DNA from: a virus
Length of the DNA: 20,676 nucleotides
IMG/VR virus record: IMGVR_UViG_3300017757_000213
Coordinates: 1 to 20,676 of that record
Strand: one strand, 5' to 3'
Shown here: piece by piece, positions 15,645 to 20,676 of the stretch
Layout: the number at the start of each line of letters is the position of its first letter
Numbering within the stretch: the first letter of the stretch is position 1
Translations under genes and position numbers: made by a program
Notes under the pieces: model-generated
Databases searched by the model: none
Told to the model about the DNA's origin: nothing
What the model saw: the letters and a program-made list of their open reading frames with translations, nothing else

Positions 15645-15681
15645 GAGGGTCGTCGCTACTTTTATTAGTGGCGACTCCCTC
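15645..15681 (+). terminator. GC-rich stem-loop, probable transcription terminator or structured RNA element
   Basis: GAGGGTCGTCGCTACT pairs with AGTGGCGACTCCCTC around a TTTATT loop: 9 bp (one G-U), a small 2x1 internal loop, then 5 bp. It is the most obvious GC-rich island in an AT-rich window and lies 24 nt after a stop codon. A pyrimidine run (CCTTTCTTT) follows. The G-U and the offset bases in the arms make it look like a folded RNA rather than a protein-binding palindrome. It could end the transcript starting at 12018 or protect its 3' end. Confidence 0.6.
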
Positions 15682-15700
15682 CTTTCTTTATAGCGAAAGG
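15681..15700 (+). promoter_or_regulatory. Possible SD-sequestering stem before the 102-aa gene
   Basis: CCTTTC (15681-15686) can pair with GAAAGG (15695-15700) around an 8-nt loop. The 3' arm includes the first part of the GAAAGGTG ribosome site of the gene starting at 15709. The stem shares base 15681 with the larger hairpin upstream, so only one base conflicts. It could reduce translation; this is inferred from pairing only. Confidence 0.35.
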
Positions 15701-15708
15701 TGTTTAAC

Positions 15709-16017
15709 ATGGGCAGAATTCAAACTTCAAGAATAACAGGCGATACAAATATAGTACCAACGGCAGATAGTCCTTGTGTATATAATGGATTTATTTTAAG
15801 AGCAACAGGTGGTAGTGCAGCAGGAACAGTAGTTTCTATTTATGCAGATAATACAGGTACAGGTACAGGTAATTTAATAGCAAGATATAGTATTTCTTCT
15901 CCAAATACAACTACAACAATTGAATATCATTATACAGACGGAATACTTTGCAGAAGTGGTTTAAGAATCGAGTGTGATAATTGGACTGATTTAGAAATGT
16001 TTGTTTTACACTCTTGA
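15709..16017 (+). CDS. Small beta-rich putative virion protein (102 aa)
   Basis: ATG 15709 is chosen over GTG 15700 because AAAGGTG (15696-15702) is spaced 6 nt from it and covers the GTG. The product is 102 aa, rich in Thr, Ser, Gly and Ile, with strand-like segments (VYNGFILRATGG, GTVVSIYAD, TTTIEYHYTDGILC, LRIECDN, LEMFVLHS) that suggest a single beta-sandwich. Two Cys residues (about 83 and 91) flank a hairpin. A TGTGTG loop is encoded by a small tandem repeat. I do not recognise the family. Composition and position favour a capsid-surface or neck component. Confidence 0.7.
   Translation: MGRIQTSRITGDTNIVPTADSPCVYNGFILRATGGSAAGTVVSIYADNTGTGTGNLIARYSISSPNTTTTIEYHYTDGILCRSGLRIECDNWTDLEMFVLHS
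15853..15870 (+). repeat. Three tandem copies of ACAGGT
   Basis: ACAGGT is repeated three times in frame and encodes a Thr-Gly loop in the small beta-rich protein. Confidence 0.85.
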
Positions 16018-16030
16018 GGGGGTGTAAAGC

Positions 16031-19000
16031 ATGACAGAATCAACAGAAGTACCTCCTTTTAGGGGAGTATTTGACTTAATGGGTACAGAATGGAATTTAG
16101 AATCTGCTTTAAATTTCTTTTATCAATTTCTAATACCACAAGGAGATATGCATACTGCTAAACAAAGAAGAGTTAGGGCAGGTCTTTTAAGATGGGCAGG
16201 TACGAGTAGAAATTGGGAAGAAAGATATAAAGATGTTATTAATTTTGACAAGGCTACCTTTGATAGAATTAATAAACAGGCAATAGAACAATTACTTGAT
16301 ACATCTTTAGGTGATTTAAATCAAAATAGATATTATCATGGGGAAGACGCAGTACCAAAAACATTCACAGATAAGACACATAAACAAATAAAAGATGGTA
16401 AAGAAGTAGAAATATCATTTAATTATGGTAAAAATTTAGGAAAAAATCCTTCAGGTTTAGAAACCTATAATAAAGAAGAATACACAAAATATCGTAATGA
16501 ATTAATTACTGCTAAAAATGAAGTAAATGCTTTAAAGGTTGATAGAGATTTTACTAAAGGTGCTACGAAAGCAGCATTTACAAGAAAGATTAAAGACCAA
16601 AATGATGCAATTTACCAAATAGAACATATGTTGGAAACAATTAAAAAGCCAACATATGATGAAACTATTAAACTAAAAGAAGTTGTAAATAATTCTCCTA
16701 AAGTACAAAAATTTTATACTTCATATAGTATGAATCCTGAAACAGATGAACAAAAAGTAGCATTAGGACTATTAATAGAAACTGTACATCAAAATTTAAA
16801 TAAAGAAGAATTCAAACAGTATGAAGAAAGGTTTGGTTCTTATGAAGAATTTAAAAAATTAATAGCAGAAAGGGAGGCCGAGTATCTTAAAATTACTCAA
16901 ATACCCTTTGTAATATCTCAAAAATTAGTAGGTATTACAAAAAATGAAGACAGTACAGATATTCCCGTTGATATTAAAAAACTAATTAATACAGAATTAA
17001 CAGATAAAGATAAAAAAATAATTAGACCAAGTTTAATTTCACTATTAAATTCAATTAAATATCCTATAGATATTGGTGAAGAAATTAAATTAGAAGATAA
17101 ATCACAAGTAATAAAGTATATTACTGATACATATAAAACAGATACACAGGCAGTAGTAAGAATAGTAGAAAGAATTACTACTAATTGGTTTAGGGTAAAT
17201 ATCGACCCACTTTTAAATATACAATCTAATGTTACATTTGAAACTGTAACTCTTTCCCCTGCTACTAAAGATGATTTATCAGATAAACCTGTTAGAATGA
17301 GTAGAGATACAATCGAAGAATTTTTATTAGATAATGTAGTTAATCCAGATAATGTATATATTTCTGGTAATAAAATTACAGGAAAGAAAAAAGCAGGTAC
17401 TGAAAAAGGTACTGATTTAGGTTTTACAGATACAACTAAAACTAAATTTAAAATGGGCATTAAGTTTGAATCACAGGAAATGGACTTTGAATCAGGTTAT
17501 GCAAAAACAATCGGTGCAGGTTCAAGGAATGTAATATCAAGTGAAAAAGATATTGATAGAAAAACAAATACAAAAGGTACAGTAATAATTAATTATAGTG
17601 GTAATATTGATAGAAAAGTAAGAGATAAAATACCGGGCTTAAACGCTGATTATCAATGGAAAATAATTAGAGATACAATGACTAATTACACAATGACAAA
17701 AAAAGCGTCAATGGAAGAAAAGGTAGAGGCTTTAATTAAGAAAAATGTTAATAGGGGTATGTTAGCCGATTTAGAAGTAGCATTAGAATTAATAAATGAG
17801 ATAGATAAAATACAAAAAGAAACTATTGGTGATGATTTAATTAAATTACATGAACATTCTAATAGTTATTTCTTTAAAAATAATCAATTTAAATTTACAC
17901 TTTCTGAATTTAGAAATAAAATTAAAGAAGATTCAAAAATACAAGCAGGAAAGTTAACGAAACAACTTAGTAATGTTAATAGAAACTTAAATAAAATTAT
18001 CGAATATGCTGAAGATAATGAACAGGAAATACAAGAGGCTCATGAAATATTAGAAGAAGATGATTCTGAAGAGGCTGCTGATGCAAGAGTAAAAGTCGAA
18101 TTAGAAAGAATATCACAACAACAAGAAATACAAGAGGGAAGAGAATTAACCGAAAGAGATAAAGAAGATGAGGCAGCCGGTGAAGAAGGTTTAGGAGTAC
18201 TTTCACAAGCATTAATAGAAGAAGGTAAATTTGATGAATATGAAGATGAAGAAACAGGTCTTACTATTAAAGAAATTAAAAATGTTCAATTACTTAATGC
18301 CATAAAAGAGGTAAAAGATAACAATAGAAGATTTGTTTCTTTATATGAAAATATTAGAATATTAGTTAGAGGTATTATTAGAGTTAAAAAAGTAAAAGAA
18401 TCAAATATTACAACATCAGGTTTTAGTAGATTATTAGATGAATGGGATGAACTCGTAGGTTATGATGATAGATTTAAGGATAAAGAAGGTAAATTAAGAC
18501 CAGAATCAGCATATACAATACCAAAATTAAAAGAATTACTTAAAACAATAAATGAAGAAAAAGATGATGAAGGTAATTTTGTAACCCCTCAACAAGATAT
18601 TAAAGATAAAGTTAGAGAATATAAATTAGACATGGAAGAATATTGGAATGAAATGAAACAATCAAAACAATTTCAAGTTCCCGAAGCAGGAGATATGGTT
18701 AGATTAGTAAATGATTTAGATTTAAGGAAAGCATTATCAGAAGATTTACATAAAGATAGTCTTTTTAATAATGCAAAACTTGGACAAGTTACAGCATCAA
18801 GTAGAAATTTAGAATTGCAAATAGATTATTCTAAGAAAAAATTATTGTTAAAGGGTAAAATTGATTGGGTTTCTGATGCCGAATCATATATTGGTTATAG
18901 AGTAGGAGGTACAGAACAATATTTCCCCGTTTCAAATACAAGTGGATTACCCGACTACAAAGCAAAAAAGATTAGAGGAAAAAGAGTTACAGGTGCAGGT

Positions 19001-19111
19001 AGAGTTCAAAGTCAAGGTTTAAAAGGTCAAAACTTTAATGACTTAAGATATGAATTTTTTAAAGAAATTAAAAATAGAATGAATGTATTATTGGGGGCAG
19101 TTAGACAATGA
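16031..19111 (+). CDS. Very large charged Cys-free protein of unknown function (1026 aa)
   Basis: The product is 1026 aa and the largest gene of the window. GGGGGTG (16018-16024) lies 6 nt before the ATG. The protein is rich in Lys, Glu, Asp and Asn, with no cysteine or membrane segment that I can see. Layout: an N-terminal domain with FRGVFDLMGTEWNLESALNF and TAKQRRVRAGLLRWAG (1-60); helical/coiled-coil stretches (about 150-290); a middle part with beta-like segments (about 400-540); a strongly acidic coiled-coil tract (about 655-725); another helical part; and a C-terminal beta unit (about 925-1000) with SKKKLLLKGKIDW and YIGYRVGGTEQYFPV. Its stop overlaps the adaptor start (ATGA). It resembles the 859-aa product in size and composition but no clear alignment is visible. 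Candidate internal virion or large structural protein; no enzyme motif seen. Confidence 0.8.
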   Translation: MTESTEVPPFRGVFDLMGTEWNLESALNFFYQFLIPQGDMHTAKQRRVRAGLLRWAGTSRNWEERYKDVINFDKATFDRINKQAIEQLLDTSLGDLNQNRYYHGEDAVPKTFTDKTHKQIKDGKEVEISFNYGKNLGKNPSGLETYNKEEYTKYRNELITAKNEVNALKVDRDFTKGATKAAFTRKIKDQNDAIYQIEHMLETIKKPTYDETIKLKEVVNNSPKVQKFYTSYSMNPETDEQKVALGLLIETVHQNLNKEEFKQYEERFGSYEEFKKLIAEREAEYLKITQIPFVISQKLVGITKNEDSTDIPVDIKKLINTELTDKDKKIIRPSLISLLNSIKYPIDIGEEIKLEDKSQVIKYITDTYKTDTQAVVRIVERITTNWFRVNIDPLLNIQSNVTFETVTLSPATKDDLSDKPVRMSRDTIEEFLLDNVVNPDNVYISGNKITGKKKAGTEKGTDLGFTDTTKTKFKMGIKFESQEMDFESGYAKTIGAGSRNVISSEKDIDRKTNTKGTVIINYSGNIDRKVRDKIPGLNADYQWKIIRDTMTNYTMTKKASMEEKVEALIKKNVNRGMLADLEVALELINEIDKIQKETIGDDLIKLHEHSNSYFFKNNQFKFTLSEFRNKIKEDSKIQAGKLTKQLSNVNRNLNKIIEYAEDNEQEIQEAHEILEEDDSEEAADARVKVELERISQQQEIQEGRELTERDKEDEAAGEEGLGVLSQALIEEGKFDEYEDEETGLTIKEIKNVQLLNAIKEVKDNNRRFVSLYENIRILVRGIIRVKKVKESNITTSGFSRLLDEWDELVGYDDRFKDKEGKLRPESAYTIPKLKELLKTINEEKDDEGNFVTPQQDIKDKVREYKLDMEEYWNEMKQSKQFQVPEAGDMVRLVNDLDLRKALSEDLHKDSLFNNAKLGQVTASSRNLELQIDYSKKKLLLKGKIDWVSDAESYIGYRVGGTEQYFPVSNTSGLPDYKAKKIRGKRVTGAGRVQSQGLKGQNFNDLRYEFFKEIKNRMNVLLGAVRQ

Positions 19112-20190
19112 GTATTATAAGACCATCAGATACAGCAATTAATTCACTTGACTATGATGCAGGTGTAGGACATTATACAAACATGACAAAAATTTGCGAC
19201 CTATTAGGTGTTGCCCCTTTTACAGTAGATACTATTCCTACTCTTGCTAATATAGGAGAGTTAATTAGATATGCTGAAGATTATATTGACGAATATACAA
19301 AACAATCTTGGCGACCATCTATCGTAGAAAATGAGTTTAAAGATTTTGATTTTGATTGGGCAAGAATGTACAGGTTTTCAAGAGATTATAAATATACAGA
19401 TTATGTAGGATTTATTAGATTAAATAGAGAAGATGTTAGAAAGGTTCTAAGATTAGCAGCATGGAAAGGCGATAATTGGACTGAATTAGCAGGTGCTACT
19501 TGTAAAATTAAAATTACAGATTTTACTGCTATTACAAATATAGTATTACAATTACCAAATAGCGGAACATCATTTACACTATTAACACACCCTAATGACG
19601 CAGGTAGTTTCAATAATCAATTCGGTAATACTACAACCGCACAAGAAATTGTTTATTTAATTAATGAACAAGCACCGTCAAATACAAGAGATTTCACAGG
19701 ACAAAATGGAAAAAAATCTTTAAGTGGAATTAGCAAATTTTTCTATGCTTCTTTAGAAGAAGATAATTCAGTTTTAATTTCATCTTTATTACCTGCTGAT
19801 GATGGTAAAAATTGTACAGTTACAGTTAGTGGTGCAGGAATCACAAAAGAAGATTTTGTAGATAATGAAAATATGGGTAGGGATAATGATTGGTGGATTG
19901 ATAATCAAACAGGGTCAATTTTCTTTAGAAGTTCATATCCATATCAAGTTAAACATTCTTTAAAGTGTACATATCAAACAGGAAAACAAACTGTTCCAGC
20001 AGTAATTACAGAAGCAGCAACTAAATTAGTTTGTTGTGAATTAATGTCATCAGATGATAATACAATTTTATTAGGAGAAAATAGTAATTCAGGTTTAGAT
20101 ATAAAAACTAAATTTGATACTTATAGAGCCGATGTTGAAAAGATTCTAAATATGAAAAAGAGATTAATATATTTAATAGATAGTGATTGA
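19108..20190 (+). CDS. Head-tail adaptor (gp6-like connector) with an inserted domain
   Basis: The product is 360 aa. Residues ~25-70 (MTKICDLLGV, IGELIRYAEDYIDEYTKQSW) match the first helices of HK97 gp6/SPP1 gp15-type adaptors. The C-terminal part (LKCTYQTGKQTVPAVITEA, ATKLVCCELM; about 280-320) matches the conserved 'Y..G...VP..I..A....' end. The adaptor ring binds under the portal and accepts neck and tail proteins. Family members are usually about 100-200 aa; here roughly 120 residues (about 125-245), beta-rich with a helix TAQEIVYLINEQAP, are inserted between the two halves. GGGGGCAG lies upstream and the start overlaps the previous stop as ATGA. Confidence 0.75.
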   Translation: MSIIRPSDTAINSLDYDAGVGHYTNMTKICDLLGVAPFTVDTIPTLANIGELIRYAEDYIDEYTKQSWRPSIVENEFKDFDFDWARMYRFSRDYKYTDYVGFIRLNREDVRKVLRLAAWKGDNWTELAGATCKIKITDFTAITNIVLQLPNSGTSFTLLTHPNDAGSFNNQFGNTTTAQEIVYLINEQAPSNTRDFTGQNGKKSLSGISKFFYASLEEDNSVLISSLLPADDGKNCTVTVSGAGITKEDFVDNENMGRDNDWWIDNQTGSIFFRSSYPYQVKHSLKCTYQTGKQTVPAVITEAATKLVCCELMSSDDNTILLGENSNSGLDIKTKFDTYRADVEKILNMKKRLIYLIDSD

Positions 20191-20191
20191 T

Positions 20192-20407
20192 ATGTTTAGC
20201 CGTGAACAAATTGACAAAATGAAGGTATTACTTAATTCAATCCCTGATGAAGTAGAAAGAATTATTGAACATAATTCTAATCTTCAAGAAATAACAAAAG
20301 AGTATTTAGGGGAAGAAATATCTGAAAATGTTATGAAAAAAATAGTTAAACAAGAAATTGAAAAAGGAATTTTAGAAAAAATGGTAGGTGTTTTATTTGG
20401 TGAGTGA
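20192..20407 (+). CDS. Small helical hypothetical protein (71 aa)
   Basis: ATG 20192 is preferred over GTG 20183: the AGTGATT around 20182-20188 is placed like the ribosome sites elsewhere, 6 nt away, and the ATG follows the adaptor stop directly. The product is Lys/Glu-rich and helical throughout (REQIDKMKVLLNSIPDEVER; VMKKIVKQEIEKGILEKMV). No family recognised. The location in the neck gene cluster suggests a small neck or assembly protein. Confidence 0.65.
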   Translation: MFSREQIDKMKVLLNSIPDEVERIIEHNSNLQEITKEYLGEEISENVMKKIVKQEIEKGILEKMVGVLFGE

Positions 20408-20676
20408 AACAGAATATCTTATAGAGTTATTAGAATCTAATTGGAATAATGCTATTGATGAATTAAAAACATCAGGTGGTATGGGTACAATTGCTGATGT
20501 TCATGCAGTACACCCAATTATTATGGATATAAGAGATTTATCGACAGGGAGAACAACAGATACAAAAGGTAGAACAAGAGGCGGTAATAGAGTTAATACC
20601 GCAAGTAAAAAAGAATCTACTAACGATGATACATATATTTATTCAAGAGATATTATAGTAATTTCTGAATCAGGTA
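20397..20676 (+). CDS. Start of a neck or tail-joining gene, cut by the window end
   Basis: The frame is open from TTG 20397 (or GTG 20400) to the last base, giving at least 93 residues. AGGTG at 20386-20390 is 6 nt from the TTG, which matches the spacing used in this genome, so the TTG is preferred. It overlaps the previous gene by 11 nt. The peptide begins MVSETEYLIELLESNWN, has a short helix and then strands with HPIIMDIRDLSTG and YIYSRDIIVISESG. Head-closure, tail-completion and tail-terminator proteins usually follow the adaptor and have similar small alpha/beta layouts, but the fragment is too short to assign. Confidence 0.65.
   Translation, partial: MVSETEYLIELLESNWNNAIDELKTSGGMGTIADVHAVHPIIMDIRDLSTGRTTDTKGRTRGGNRVNTASKKESTNDDTYIYSRDIIVISESG

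Noticed and set aside
15676-15688. CCCTCCTTTCT resembles the 3' end of bacterial 16S rRNA (CCTCCTTTCT)
   Set aside because: The match is short, the pyrimidines are explained by the hairpin arm and following tract, and no other rRNA similarity is nearby.

Overview
The window is a 20.7 kb, strongly AT-rich, single-strand (+) gene block from the head and DNA-packaging region of a tailed, HK97-type virus or provirus. The anchors are a terminase large subunit (TerL, 1481-2896), a portal (4274-5911), an S78/XkdF-like prohead protease fused to an acidic scaffold (12050-13333), an HK97-fold major capsid protein (MCP, 13373-14686) and a head-tail adaptor (19108-20190). No tRNA, CRISPR array, insertion sequence or rRNA is visible, and no minus-strand gene is convincing. 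Both window ends cut through coding sequence.

An archaeal host is the best inference, though not proven. At least eleven starts carry GGTG(A) 5-7 nt upstream, which pairs with the UCACC part of the 16S tail and is the form of Shine-Dalgarno (SD) site favoured in many archaea. TTG starts are used. The protease gene has no SD but has TTTATATA about 28 nt before its ATG, the layout of an archaeal leaderless promoter. The ATP-dependent DNA ligase is of archaeal/eukaryotic type, and Arg AGA and Ile ATA codons dominate. Viruses of marine Euryarchaeota or Thaumarchaeota, methanogens and other AT-rich archaea all remain possible; I cannot choose between them from sequence alone.

Layout. Region 1 (1-5911): possible small terminase or other DNA-binding protein; GNAT acetyltransferase with a C-terminal zinc finger; TerL; a free-standing LAGLIDADG endonuclease at the TerL/portal junction; portal with two Cys/His clusters. 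Region 2 (5913-12008): a 74-aa protein, an 859-aa charged protein, a 75-aa coiled-coil protein, a 181-aa protein and an 835-aa DNA ligase in an unusual place between portal and protease. Region 3 (12018-15681): a probable separately expressed capsid unit, from a TATA box through protease/scaffold, MCP, decoration-like protein and an acidic SAP/HeH-like protein to a GC-rich hairpin. Region 4 (15709-20676): small beta-rich protein, 1026-aa charged protein, head-tail adaptor, a 71-aa protein and the start of a neck or tail gene.

The most interesting signals concern capsid assembly. The protease gene contains an in-frame internal start whose translation signal is almost a copy of the one before the MCP, suggesting a lambda C/Nu3-like nested scaffold. 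The extreme C-terminus of that scaffold is matched by the C-terminus of the separate 75-aa protein at 8716-8943, suggesting a shared docking peptide. The ligase with long extra domains inside the head block is the other main oddity. No gene-free stretch exceeds 100 bases.
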